The notes under the pieces were generated by a model. The model made no database searches and was not told the origin of the DNA. It was given only the letters and a program-made list of their open reading frames with translations. A stretch of 64,000 nt of DNA from Haematococcus lacustris. Taxonomy: Eukaryota; Chlorophyta; Chlorophyceae; Chlamydomonadales; Haematococcaceae. The DNA lies in NCBI GenBank assembly GCA_030144725.1, contig JASKMD010000028.1:5203311-5267310 (forward strand), given 5' to 3'. The translations under genes were made by a program, and so were the position numbers. This document shows, piece after piece, positions 33,501-43,400 of the stretch. Numbering within the stretch: position 1 is the first letter of the stretch; each line of letters opens with the position of its first letter.

Positions 33501-36346
33501 TCCATTCCCCCCTACCTTCCCCACACAAACCCCGCAAATGGTGAGTATGTACTCTAGCAGTCATGTGGCTCCAAGTACCTTGCCTGACTATTTGCCAACA
33601 ACTAAATTGCAGGTTCAATGGTCCCAACCTCCCCTTCCCTACACCTAGCCCAGCCCAGCCCAGCCCAGCCCAGCCCAGCCCAGCCCAGCCCAGCCCAGCC
33701 CAGCCCAGCCCGGCCCAGCCCGGCCCGTCACATCCCCTCCCTACCCCTACCTATCATCTCACATCCCTCACCCCACATCACAACTCTGACCGCCTGTCAT
33801 GACCTTGTTGTTGTTTGCAGGTTCTAGTGGCCACCCCCACCCCCACCCCCACCCCCACCCCCACCCCCACCCCCACCCCCACCCCCACCCCCACCCCCAC
33901 CCCCACCCCCACCCCCACCCCCACCCCCACCCCCACCCCCACCCCCACCCCCACCCCCACCCCCACACCCACCCCCACCCCCACCCCCACCCCCACACCC
34001 ACCCCCACCACCTCCTCCATCACCCTACCACAAGAAGCAGGCGCATGGAGCGCAGGAGCAGCCAGGAGCTGCAGCCATGGAGGGGCTGCCAGGTAGGTAT
34101 AGAAGTGGCGCTAGCAAAGTGTGAGTGGCCAGCCCTTGCACATGAGTGGTCCGATGCCCCGCCTAACTGCAAAGATGCTCCTTGTTCACTGCAGGTCCCA
34201 CGGTCAGCTCTCCCCCCTTCCCCCCCCTTCCCCCTTCCCCCTTCCCCCTTCCCTACCCTGTCCCACCACCTCCAAGTTTGCCACCCCATCTACTTCCCCC
34301 CTTTCCCACCCCCCGCCCCACGACGCACGCACTACGCTGCAGCCCCCTCCCTACCCTACCCTTGGCGTAGCAGCCCTCTCCCTACCCTACCCTTGGCGTA
34401 GCAGCCCTCTCCCTACCCTACCCTTGGCGTAGCAACTCGGAGCGGGCAACATGGAGCGGGCAGCTTGGAGTGGGATCCAGTAGTAGCAGCCCACCCAGCC
34501 CACCCTGGCCATGCCATGCACACTCACCACAATGACCCTACCCATCCCTCTCCAAAGGGGACGATAGCTGGATGGTGGAGCACTTGCATGGTTGTCAGCC
34601 CGTGCTTGTTGCGCGACACGGCATAGGTGTGGTAGGTGGGAGTCAATGGTAGTGTGGTGTGTGAAGGATAGCGGGAGCACGTAAGTGGAGGCTATGAAGT
34701 TGCACCCCGTGTTATACATCACTAAGGAGAGGTGTAGCATCAACCTTGTTGTAGCGTCCATCCTCGTCATCTTGCCGCCTTGTTGTGATGTTGTTGTGTT
34801 GTCCTTGGTGTGGTGTGGTGTGGTGTGGGGTGATGGTGATGGTGATGGTGATGGTGATGGTGATGGTGATGGTGATGGTGATGGTGATGGTGATGGTGAT
34901 GGTGATGGTGGTGTGTGGTGTCACCTTGTTGTTGTGTTGTGTCGTTGCTACCTTGTCACATCGTAGGGGGGTGTTGCGGTCATTGGGTGCATCAATGCAT
35001 GTGCTTAGCATTTCCATATTGAGGTGTTGTGGAGTGATGGTGCATCGATACATGTGCTTGCAAGTCCCGTAGCGAGGTGTTGCGGGGTGTTTGAGCGTCA
35101 ATGCATGTGTTTTGCGGGGGTGTAGCGAGGTGTTGCGGGGTGTTTGGTGGTCAATACATGTGTTTTGCGGGGGTGTAGCGAGGTGTTGCGGGGTGTTTGG
35201 TGGTCAATACATGTGTTTTGCGGGGATGTTGCGGGGTGTTTGGGTGTCAATACATGTGTTTTGCGGGGGTGTAGCGAGGTGTTGCGGGGTGTTTGGTGGT
35301 CAATACATGTGTTTTGCGGGGATGTTGCGGGGTGTTTGGGTGTCAATACATGTGTTTTGCGGATGTAAGAGTCGATGAAATAGTCGACATCTGTGCAGAT
35401 GAAGCCACGACATCTGCACAGCCAAGCCGCGAATGTAATAGTCGACATCTGTGCAGATGCTACAAACAACATCTGCACAGCCAAGGCTCGAATGTAATAG
35501 TCGACATCTGTGCAGATGTCGTTGCCAACAGCTGCACAGATGTTGGTTTCAACATCTGCACAGCCAAGCAACAAATTTAATAGTCGACATCTGTGCAGAT
35601 ATTGTCGTAAGCAGCTGCACAGATGTTGGTCAAGGTATACGACATCTGTGCAGATGTTGACTTCCCGCAGCTGCACAGATGTCGACATCGCCTGCAGCTG
35701 TGCAGATGTCGACTAGCAGCAGCTGTGCAGATTAAGGATAACCGACATCTGCACAGATTCAAAATCAAAGAAATTCGCGGTCCAACGACGTCGCAACGGA
35801 TGCACGGAATCACGTAAGACTTATACCGTTCGAACGGCCTTCTACTCTAGTTTCTAATGAGCTATGGTCGGTCCAATCGCGACCGGTCCTTGTTTATCGT
35901 GAGTGGAGGTGCATTACAAGGTGGGTCAAATGGTCCTGCTCAGCACTAAGAACATGAGGTTGAAGCCAGGCAAAGCACGTAAGCTGCTGCCACGTTTTGT
36001 GGGGCCCTTCAAGGTGCTTGACTTGGTTGGTCAGGGTGCAGTGAGCCTGCAGCTGCCTGCCTCCATGTCACGTCTTCACCCTGTGTTCCATGTGTCACTC
36101 ATCAAACCCTACACTGGCACTGATGTGGGCTTCATGCCTCCGCCTGTTGAATGGCTTGATGAGGAGCCTGTGTACTATGTTGAGCGTCTGCTGGACCACA
36201 GACATGTGCATGCAGGAAAGGCTAAGGAGTACCTGGTGCAGTGGGAAGGCTATGATGCCCATCACAACACCTGGGAGCCACGTTCCAACTTGGTTGGCTG
36301 TGACAAGATCCTGGCTGAGTACAATGCAGCTCACAACCTGAAGTAA
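27589..36346 (+). CDS. Pol of gypsy B: protease, RT, RNase H, integrase, chromodomain (interrupted twice)
   Basis: In frame with gag right after UAG. Visible in order: aspartic protease CDTGATHSF (about 27750); reverse transcriptase with [20 protein letters not shown] and YLDDILVMSK (about 28850); RNase H with YCDASLQGVGAVL, YTTGEQELLAL and FTDHKPL; integrase zinc finger HEMHDAAYAGH with its CDACQ half after the pogo insert at 31211; integrase core D (MDLIT), D (SDRGP), E (TERYN); integrase C-terminal domain VGQMVLLSTKN; chromodomain YYVERLL, YLVQWEGYD, NTWEP near the end. Coding segments are 27589-30194, 31199-31915 and 35908-36346. Removing the inserts rejoins RHY-VTTCDAC and DRR-EVHYK in frame. 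No stops or frameshifts otherwise, so the enzyme set looked functional before the inserts. Confidence 0.93.
30195..31196 (+). mobile_element. Pogo-like element, copy 3, 1002-bp derivative in the gypsy B integrase
   Basis: Starts CCGTACTCTCCC and ends GGGATAGTACGG, with TA duplicated at 30193-30194 and 31197-31198. It keeps the N-terminal part of the transposase (MDQFVVRGISAADAADN to about TGKAYENW and then a stop) and the C-terminal repeat region with stops, so it is not autonomous. Beyond the simple ends, the first and last 25 bases are inverted repeats of each other (TTTTGATTCCC / GGGAATCAAAA). Insertion split the zinc finger of the integrase. Confidence 0.92.
32120..32985 (+). repeat. 51-53 bp minisatellite with CATCTGCACAG(ATG) and GTCGAC
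   Basis: About 16 copies of a dimeric unit: CATCTGCACAGCCGTCGAC plus ACAAACGA, then CATCTGCACAGATG plus CATCCCTCGA, with an alternative GCCAAGCATCC half. CATCTGCACAGATG is an almost perfect palindrome. All six frames are open across the array, giving several 290-380 codon frames that should not be taken as genes. Confidence 0.92.
33000..33540. other. Internal part of D1, GCGAAGG-rich
   Basis: Loose repeats of CACCGCGAAGGAAG (33040-33160) and GCGA-CAGCGATGCA words (33290-33360). No gene. Followed by an intron-like segment 33541-33612 (GTGAGTATG to TTGCAG). Confidence 0.6.
33645..33725 (+). repeat. AGCCC pentanucleotide array
   Basis: About 16 uninterrupted copies of AGCCC with two CGGCC variants at the end. 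Confidence 0.95.
33830..34008 (+). repeat. CCCCCA hexanucleotide array
   Basis: About 29 copies of the hexamer CCCCCA with two CCCACA interruptions. It yields His-Pro or Thr-Pro frames on one strand and Gly-Val or Gly-Trp on the other, which are artefacts. Confidence 0.97.
34828..34912 (+). repeat. GGTGAT hexanucleotide array
   Basis: About 14 perfect copies of GGTGAT after a short GTGTG run. In D2 the corresponding block (about 39160-39280) has CACCAACAC and CACACAC words instead. Confidence 0.97.
35090..35366 (+). repeat. 53-bp minisatellite (GGTCAATACATGTGTTTTGC)
   Basis: Six units, some truncated to 38 bp, containing ATACATGTGTTTTGCGGGG and GTAGCGAGGTGTTGCGGGGTG. The inverse family is at 38735-39045 in element D2. 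Confidence 0.9.
35380..35755 (+). repeat. Right subterminal array of D1 (CATCTGTGCAGATG palindromes)
   Basis: About ten spaced units GTCGACATCTGTGCAGATG or CAGCTGCACAGATG, partly in inverted orientation to the left array at 32120-32985. Placement next to the terminus suits binding sites for an element-encoded protein; that role is inferred. Confidence 0.85.
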
Positions 36347-36590
36347 GTCCTAGGTCATGCATGCTGGTATGCTGCTGGACTATGGCATTCTCAGCATGCT
36401 TGTACCTCTGGTCAGCTGCTACCTGTGTGGTTATGGTTTCCCTGTGTCTAGTCGGCACGATGGTCTTTGACCGCTCCCTGAGCTGTGACCTGGTGCGCCC
36501 TTTGGGTTAGCTAAATCAGCATGCTGTAGGCAATGCGAGTCACGTGGTTTCACCCGTGGCGGAACGGAAGCCCCTTTGGAGGGGGAGGAA

Positions 36591-36891
36591 TGTAAAGTGC
36601 GCACCTCTGGAAGAGATTGTCGCTTCGCGTCGTTTGGGCTGTCTCGTGAATGCGAGCCGTCGCGGGACGCGGGATTACACGTGTAGTGTGAGATTTGGCA
36701 GGTAAAGACTAGCGGACATTGCGTCCGTGAGTACAACTGGTTCGATTCCAGGGAGCCCCGTTCTAAGCTCTAGCCATTCTCGCAATACACCGCTGTAACC
36801 CAACACCCTAGTCGGAAGTCTCCGCCTCGACTGGACCGGCCTTCGAGCTTGTGTCAAAAGGTCATCTGACGTTGCGTCCCCGCACGTTACA
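36591..36891 (+). repeat. 3' LTR of gypsy B
   Basis: 301 bp, one T-for-C difference from the 5' LTR. A purine tract precedes it and the duplicated TCAAG follows. Confidence 0.92.
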
Positions 36892-36896
36892 TCAAG

Positions 36897-38271
36897 GGCG
36901 AGTGGGAAGGGAAGGGGAATGGTAGGTCAGGAAGGTAAGGGGACCTGTAGCCACCTGTAGAGACATGTAGAGGGGGGGAGGGCGTGAGGGAGGGCGTGAG
37001 AAAGGGCGTGAGGGAGGGAGGGAAGGAGGGAGGGAAGGAGGGAGGGAAGGAGGAGGTTGCTCCAAGCTGCAAGGTAGGATAGGGAGTGGGGCAAGGTGCG
37101 ACGACGGCCTGGGAGGTGGTGGTGGCAAAGGGGAAGGGTCAAACCATTAATCCTGCAGCAGCACAAAAGGCATGCCAGATGTTAAGCGGTGCCACATACT
37201 TGCAGAGGGATAGCCACTCACCTTGACAACTTCGCATGGATGTTTGCATGGCTGACGGCGAGGCTCGATCGTTGTGTGTCGATGCGTGGCTAGGCTTGCT
37301 ACGTTGGCTTTTTGCGTTGCTGCGTGGCTGTAACATATCGAGATTGCGAGGTTGTGTGGATGGCTGCGATGCTGGTGAAGTAGCTGGACTGCGTGGCTGA
37401 GCTAGCGACGTAGATGGTTGTACGCCTAGCATCCGGGTTGGCTGCCTCATGGTAGGGGAAGTGGCTGGGGCTGCACTGCTGGCTAGGCTAAGTTGCGGCT
37501 AAGTTGCGTGTCTGAGCTAGCTAGCTAGGTGCGATGTGACTGGAAGCGAGCATAGTTTCGGGCCTGGCTGCGAGCTGAGTTACGAGGCTCTGAATGCGTG
37601 GAGCTGACTCATTGCAATTGGAAGTCGCTACTAGCTAGAGACGCACCTTAGGCGTTGTTCATCGACTTGGCAGTACGAGATGTCGCAATGTAGAGCACGT
37701 ACATCGCGTTTGTGCTAGGCGTGTTGTAGAGCAGGGACGTTGCAAGTTGGCTGGGTGACAAGAAGGCTGCGAGGTTGCATGCCATGTTGCGAGGTTTTTT
37801 TTGAAATTTTCATTATGGCTTTCATCCAGATGCCACCGACCTCTGCCAGTCAGCAGGACCCTGCAGAAGGTCTGTAGGACCCTACAAAGGGTCACTAGGA
37901 CCCTGCAAAAGGCCTGTGCACCAGGACCCTGCGCAGGGTCACTAGGACCCTGCACAGGGTCACCAGGACCCTGCAAATGGGCAACAGGACCCTGCAAAAG
38001 GCCTGTGCACTAGGACCCTGCGCAGGGTCACCAGGACCCTGCGCAGGGTCACTAAAACCCTGTGCAGGGTCACTAGGACCCGGCACAGGGTCACCAGGGC
38101 CCTGCACAGGGTCTGTAGCACTTAGTCATGTTCATCAGCACTAAGAATCCTAAAGAACATGATGACCCAATCCAACAGATACATTGCATTTCCCAACGGT
38201 GTGTGTATGCAGGCTGCCACAGAGCTGTTCCTCCAGCCGACAGACGCTTGGAACTTCCCCATCAACATGCA
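36897..38271. other. Fragments of C-type element and one exon-like piece
   Basis: 37010-37060 is a GGAGGGAAGGA repeat. 37221-37153 (minus) is an intron-like module. 37250-37600 has irregular GGCTGCGAGGCT words. 37739-37861 is a 123-bp unit repeated at 40541-40664 with about 94% identity. 37855-38115 is a CCCTGCRCAGGGTC array. 38210-38271 looks like one exon (AATELFLQPTDAWNFPINM) after a TGTATGCAG acceptor, cut by element D2. None forms a full gene. Confidence 0.45.
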
Positions 38272-38410
38272 CACTCACGATAAACAAGGACCGGTCGCGA
38301 TTGGACCGACCATAGCTCTATGAAAACTAGAGTAGAAGGCCGTTTGAACGGTACAAGTCTTATGTAACTCCGTGCATCCGTTGCGACGTAAATGGGCCGC
38401 GAATTTCTTC

Positions 38411-38720
38411 GCTTCTTATCTGTACAGATACGCTATGTAGCTATCTGTACAGATGTCTGCAAAGCTATCTGTACAGATGTGTATTGTTATCTGTACAGAT
38501 GCCTTCTTAGCTATCTGTACAGATGCCCCTTTCAGCTATCTGTACAGATGCCTCTGAGCTATCTGTACAGATGCCTCCGAGCTATCTGTACAGATGCCTC
38601 TGAGCTATCTGTACAGATGCTTCTTTGCTATCTGTACAGATGCTTGCTTTGCTATCTGTACAGACGCTTGTTTTGCTATCTGTACAGACGCTTGTTTGAG
38701 TATCTGTTCGGACGCTTGTT
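38411..38720 (+). repeat. ATCTGTACAGAT palindrome array of D2
   Basis: About twelve units of TATCTGTACAGATG spaced 22-29 bp. The first, TATCTGTACAGATA at 38417-38430, is a perfect 14-bp palindrome. It occupies the same position relative to the terminus as the CATCTGTGCAGATG array in D1. Confidence 0.9.
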
Positions 38721-38734
38721 ACATATCTCCTTGT

Positions 38735-39045
38735 CCAAACACCCCGCAACACCTCGCTACAACCCCGCAAAACACATGCATTGACGCTCAAACACCTCGC
38801 AACACCTCGCAACACCCCCGCAAAACACATGTGTTGACGCTCAAACACCCCGCTACACCCCCGCAAAACACATGTATTGACACCCAAACACCCCGCAACA
38901 CCCCCGCAAAACACATGTATTGACACCCAAACACCCCGCAACACCTCGCTACGGGACTCGCAAGCACATGTATTGACACCCAAACATTCCGCAACACCCC
39001 CGCAAAACACATGTTCAACACCCAAACACCCCGCAACACCTCACT
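38735..39045 (-). repeat. 53-bp family array of D2
   Basis: Five to six units with CACCCCGCAACACC, CCGCAAAACACATG and TATTGAC, the inverse of the array at 35090-35366. Confidence 0.88.
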
Positions 39046-39602
39046 TCGCTACTCCTATACACATGTCTTAGTCCACCATCACCCGGAGACCCTATGGGAA
39101 TGCTAAGCATATGGGTTAATGCATCAACGACTTGCAACACCTCCGCATAAGGTGACAAGGTGACAACACCGTACAACACCAACAATGACATCACCAACAC
39201 CAACAACACCAACAACAAGACCACCACACCACACACACACCATGGTGACAACACAACAACACAACGATGGGTACAAGGTGACAACGTGACAACAAGGATA
39301 GACGCTACAACAAGCGTGATGCTACAACTCTTCTTGGTGATGTACTACACCGGGTGCAACTTCATAGGCTCCTCTTATGTGCTCCCGCTATCCTTCACCC
39401 ACCACACTACCATTGACGCCCACCTACCACACCTATGCCATGTCGCACAACAAGCACGGGCTGACAACCATCCACCTATCGTCCCCTTAGGAGAGGGATG
39501 GGTAGGGTCATTGTGGTGTGTGGGCATGGCATGGCATGGGTGGGCTGGGTGGGCTGCTACTACGGGATCCCACTCCAAGCTGCCCACTCCATGTTGCCCG
39601 CT

Positions 39603-40165
39603 CCGAGTTGCTACGCCAAGGGTAGGGTAGGGAGAGGGCTACTATGCCAAGGGTAGGGTAGGGAGAGGGCTGCTACGCCAAGGGTAGGGTAGGGAGAGGG
39701 CTGCTACGCCAAGGGTAGGGTAGGGAGAGGGCTGCTACGCCAAGGGTAGGGTAGGGAGAGGGCTGCTACGCCAAGGGTAGGGTAGGGAGAGGGCTGCTAC
39801 GCCAAGGGTAGGGTAGGGAGAGGGCTGCTACGCCAAGGGTAGGGTAGGGAGAGGGCTGCTACGCCAAGGGTAGGGTAGGGAGAGGGCTGCTACGCCAAGG
39901 GTAGGGTAGGGAGAGGGCTGCTACGCCAAGGGTAGGGTAGGGAGAGGGCTGTTACGCCAAGGGTAGGGTAGGGAGAGGGCTACTATGCCAAGGGTAGGGT
40001 AGGGAGAGGGCTGCTACGCCAAGGGTAGGGTAGGGAGAGGGCTGCTACGCCAAGGGTAGGGTAGGGAGAGGGCTGTTACGCCAAGGGTAGGGTAGGGAGA
40101 GGGCTACTATGCCAAGGGTAGGGTAGGGAGAGGGCTGCTACGCCAAGGGTAGGGTAGGGAGAGGG
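39603..40165 (-). repeat. 31-bp tandem array, about 18 copies
   Basis: Highly homogeneous units of TACGCCAAGGGTAGGGTAGG plus GAGAGGGCTGC. Three copies of the same unit in inverse orientation occur at 34345-34435 in D1. The low divergence between units suggests recent amplification. Confidence 0.95.
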
Positions 40166-40440
40166 CTGCAGCGTGTCGTGAGGCGGGGGTGGGAAAGGGG
40201 GGAGGTAGGTGGGGTGGTAGACTTGGAGGTGGTGGGACAGGGTAGGGTAGGGGGAAGGGGGAAGGGGGAAGGGTAAAGGAGGAAGGGGGGGGAAGGGGGG
40301 AGGGCTGACCGTGGGACCTGCAGTAAACAAGGGGCATCTTTGCGGAAACGCTGGGCGGCGGACCACTCATGTGCAAGGGCTGGCCACTCACAGTTTGCAT
40401 GATGCATTTGCTATCTGTACAGATGTCTGCAGGTACGACA

Positions 40441-43400
40441 ATAATAGGTCCTAGCACACAGGGTGCGTAAGATGCCTCACAGGGTCGCCATGGCCCCACA
40501 CAGGGTCGGTAGGACCCTGCACAGGGTCCTGGCACACAGGGTTGCAAGTTGGCTAGGTGACAAGAAGGCTGCGAGGTTGCATGCCATGTTGCTGGCTTTT
40601 TTGAAATTTTCCATTATGGCTTTCATCCAGATGCCACCGACCTGTGCCAGTCAGCAAGACCCTTCACAGGGTCAGTAGGACCCTACAAAGGGTCAGTAGG
40701 ACCCTGCAGAAGGCCAGAGCGCCAGGACCCTGCACAGGGTCACCAGGACCCTGCACAGGGTCGGCAGGACCCCGCGCAGGGTCCTAGCGCCTTTGAAAAT
40801 TAAATACATGTCATATTAAAAATAAACTACAAAATAGTTGTTCTAATATTTAATTTTAATTCTAACCATGGTCGTAGGACCCTGCGCAGGGTCCTGGCAC
40901 ACAGGGTCAGCAGGACCCTGCGCAGGGTTTCCATGACCCTGCGCAGGGTCTGTAGGACCCTGCGCAGGGTCCTAGCGTCACCATGGTCGTAGGACCCTGC
41001 GCAGGGTCCTGGCACACAGAGTCGGGAGGATACCAAACAGAAACGACAGGACCTAGCAAAGGGTCTGCGGGAAGCCTGACAAGGCACTCCTGGCAATTAA
41101 GGGCTGGCTTGCTCGGCAAACTTGCGAGTTGAGGTCTGAGACTTGGCATGTAGGCTGTTGTGACCTAGTGGAAGAGAAGACTCCCTTGGGCCAAAGTGGA
41201 ATTATTGGTCATTGCGGAGCTGCTGGACCATCAGCTGGGCCCTCACCCCGAATTTGGCGAAGGGAGATGGTGCTAACTGACTGAAGTGACTTTTTAAATA
41301 TCTGAGTATGAGGAGTTGTCAGGCATCAGAATAGAAGCACAACCTAGTAGGTAGCATGTGCAAAGTCAAAGCCAGTAAGAAATGGGGGCCAGTTTACTGA
41401 AACCCTGCACTAGGTTTAATCTCTCTTTGAGGCACAATTAGCCTTTGAAACCTAGTGCAGGGTTTCAATTGACCTTGTGCAGGGTTTCGCAAACCTTGTG
41501 CAGGGTTTTAAGACCGTGTGCAGGGTTTTGCCGACCTTGTGCAGGGTCTCGCTCAAAGCATCGATTTCACCTAAGTCAACCTGACCTTGTGCAAGGTTTC
41601 GCTAACCTAGTGCAGGGTTTCGCCGACCTTGTGCAGGGTTTCGTTCCTTGTGTTGATTTCTCCTAAGTCATTCAAAGACGCTGTGCAGGGTTTCGCCAAC
41701 CCCGCTTTGTGCATGTGACTTGCAGGGTGCATGTGACTTGCATGCAAGAGCGCGAATTTGACGGGCTTGGTATTGGGATCTGCGCTAGCTGCCACCAAGC
41801 ATGCCGTTGGTGTGCCATGAGGTCGCGAGGCGCCATGAGGGGAACCATGTCGACCTCGCAAAGCCCGCAGTAATGCAGCAACACGCAACACGCGACACGT
41901 CCATCCCAAACTCAGCAGCAGCGACATCGACAGCGCCCAAATGCGCAGCCTCGCAGCCGGCCATGAAATGCGGTCCAGCTAGCCTTCGCAGCCATCAGTC
42001 GTCAGCCAAGAGGCCAGCATGCAGCTCGGTTTCGCAGCCATTAGCGATCAGCGAAAGGAATAGGGTATTTGTGATCAAGCACAGAGTTGAGGGCGAACGG
42101 CACAAAGGTAGCTTGCAAAGGTGCGATGCATAGATGCGACTCTGAGGTGCGACCGCGAGGTTGGAGCGTGGCATGTGTCATGTGCCATGTGTTGCTTGAG
42201 CAGGTTCGGTGCCAAGGCGCAGTGGCACCTTCCATCAGCCAGAAACAGCAACCACAACGGCAACAAGTAGCGGCAGCCAGGGCGGCGGACAAGAGCAAAA
42301 GCGTACCCTCCTCCCTCCTCCCTCCTCCCTCCTCCCTTTTCCCTCCTCCCTCCTCCCTCCTCCCTCCTCGCTCTTCCCTCCTCCATCATCCCTCCTCCCT
42401 CCTCCCTACCACACTGCCCACCACCACCTGCCAGACCCCCCACTCCCCTTGTACCCAGCCTAACCGCTAGCACGCCCCTTGTTTGCTGCAGGTGTGATGG
42501 TCAGCTCAGCAGCCAGAGCGTCAGCAAGGAGCAACAGGCCCCCTCCCCTCCCCCTCCCCTCCACTCCACTCCACTCTCCTTTCCCATGCCTCTTCTCCTC
42601 CCTCTTCCCTCCTCCCCCTCACCTCCTCCCCCTCACCTCCTTCCCTCACACCCCCCTCCTCATCCTTACCCAGGCCAGGAGGAACATGGAGGTAAGGACT
42701 GTGTTACTGCCATGCTGAACCCCTTGGCTTCCCCTTGTGCGCTCATCGTGCGACCCACCCCCTCCTCACCTCCTCCTCATCCTCACCCTCACCTTCACCC
42801 TTGGTGACTGTCCACCTGCCAGACCATGCCTTGCACCACCTGCCAGACCCACCACTCCCCAGGAGGCGCAACCAAGAGGAGCAGCCAAGAGGAGCAGCCA
42901 GGAGCGGCAGCCAGGAGCAGCAGCTAGGAGCGGCAGCCAGGAGTGGCAGCCAGGAGGCATGGGCAAGGCAAGTGGTTGGCCAAGGCCAAGAGGCCCATGC
43001 CCCCCACAGCCAGGAGGCACAGCCAGGAGGGAGGAGCAGCAGCCAACAAGGAGGCAGCAAGGAGTCAGCAATGGCACATGGAGATAACAGTGAGTGGCCA
43101 GCCCCTTGCACATCAGTGGCCCCCATTGCCCAGCCTTACCGTGAGCACGCCCCTTGTTGCTTGCAGGTGTGACGGTCACACGCCCACCCCACCCCACCCC
43201 ACCCCACCCCACCCCACCCCACCCCACCCCACCCCACCCCAGCAAACGGTGAGTGGCCAGCATGAAGCAGATTTGTGGCTCTTGGTACCAAGCCTGATGG
43301 CTAGCATGCCCCTTGTTTGTTGCAGGTCTAATGGTCACACCCTTCCCTTGTCCTTCTCCTTACCCACAAACTCACCCGCGTCGCTCCGCTTCCCCCCTCC

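Larger units (their letters stand above)
31916..35905 (+). mobile_element. CACTC-type element D1, 4.0 kb, non-autonomous
   Basis: Ends are CACTCACGATAAATAAGG and the inverse of CACTCACGATAAACAAGG, one mismatch in 18. Target is gypsy B: GA precedes the left end (31914-31915) and GA follows the right end (35906-35907), and removing the element plus one GA restores DRREVHYK. Content is almost all repeats: a left subterminal array (32120-32985), an AGCCC run, a CCCCCA run, two intron-like modules, GGTGAT repeats, a 53-bp array and a right subterminal array (35380-35755). No transposase. It shares the 5-base CACTC terminus and 2-bp duplication with the MITE at 21619. Confidence 0.85.
25615..36891 (+). 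mobile_element. Ty3/gypsy chromovirus B, full length, with two insertions
   Basis: Two 301-bp LTRs (25615-25915 and 36591-36891) differ by one substitution in my reading. The 5-bp target duplication TCAAG is at 25610-25614 and 36892-36896. Gag and pol frames are intact apart from two clean insertions: a pogo derivative at 30195-31196 and CACTC element D1 at 31916-35905. Without them the element is about 6.3 kb. A polypurine tract (TTTGGAGGGGGAGGAA) ends at 36590. Near-identical LTRs and open frames indicate a recent insertion, and both inserts are younger still. Confidence 0.93.
38272..40440 (+). mobile_element. CACTC-type element D2, related to D1, right end lost
   Basis: Begins CACTCACGATAAACAAGG; the next ~110 bp match the inverse of the D1 right end (35780-35905). 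Block order is that of D1 read backwards: palindrome array, 53-bp family (38735-39045), a CAACAC-rich block, a conserved single-copy block (about 39290-39600, inverse of 34440-34780), a 31-bp array, a polypyrimidine block and an intron-like module. A lone TATCTGTACAGATG at 40410-40430 hints at the degraded far end. It interrupts the exon-like piece ending at 38271. Confidence 0.7.

Noticed and set aside
33768..34096. HPHPHP, TPTPTP, VGVGVG and WGWGWG proteins
   Set aside because: Pure hexanucleotide repeat translated in different frames.
31910..35760. CRISPR-like array of repeats
   Set aside because: Units are contiguous minisatellite copies without unique spacers, in a eukaryotic transposon, and no cas genes are present.
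39603..40165. Telomere-like repeat (GGGTAGGGTAGGGAG)
   Set aside because: The unit is 31 bp with a fixed GCTGCTACGCC part and lies inside a transposon; green-algal telomeres use TTTAGGG or TTTTAGGG.
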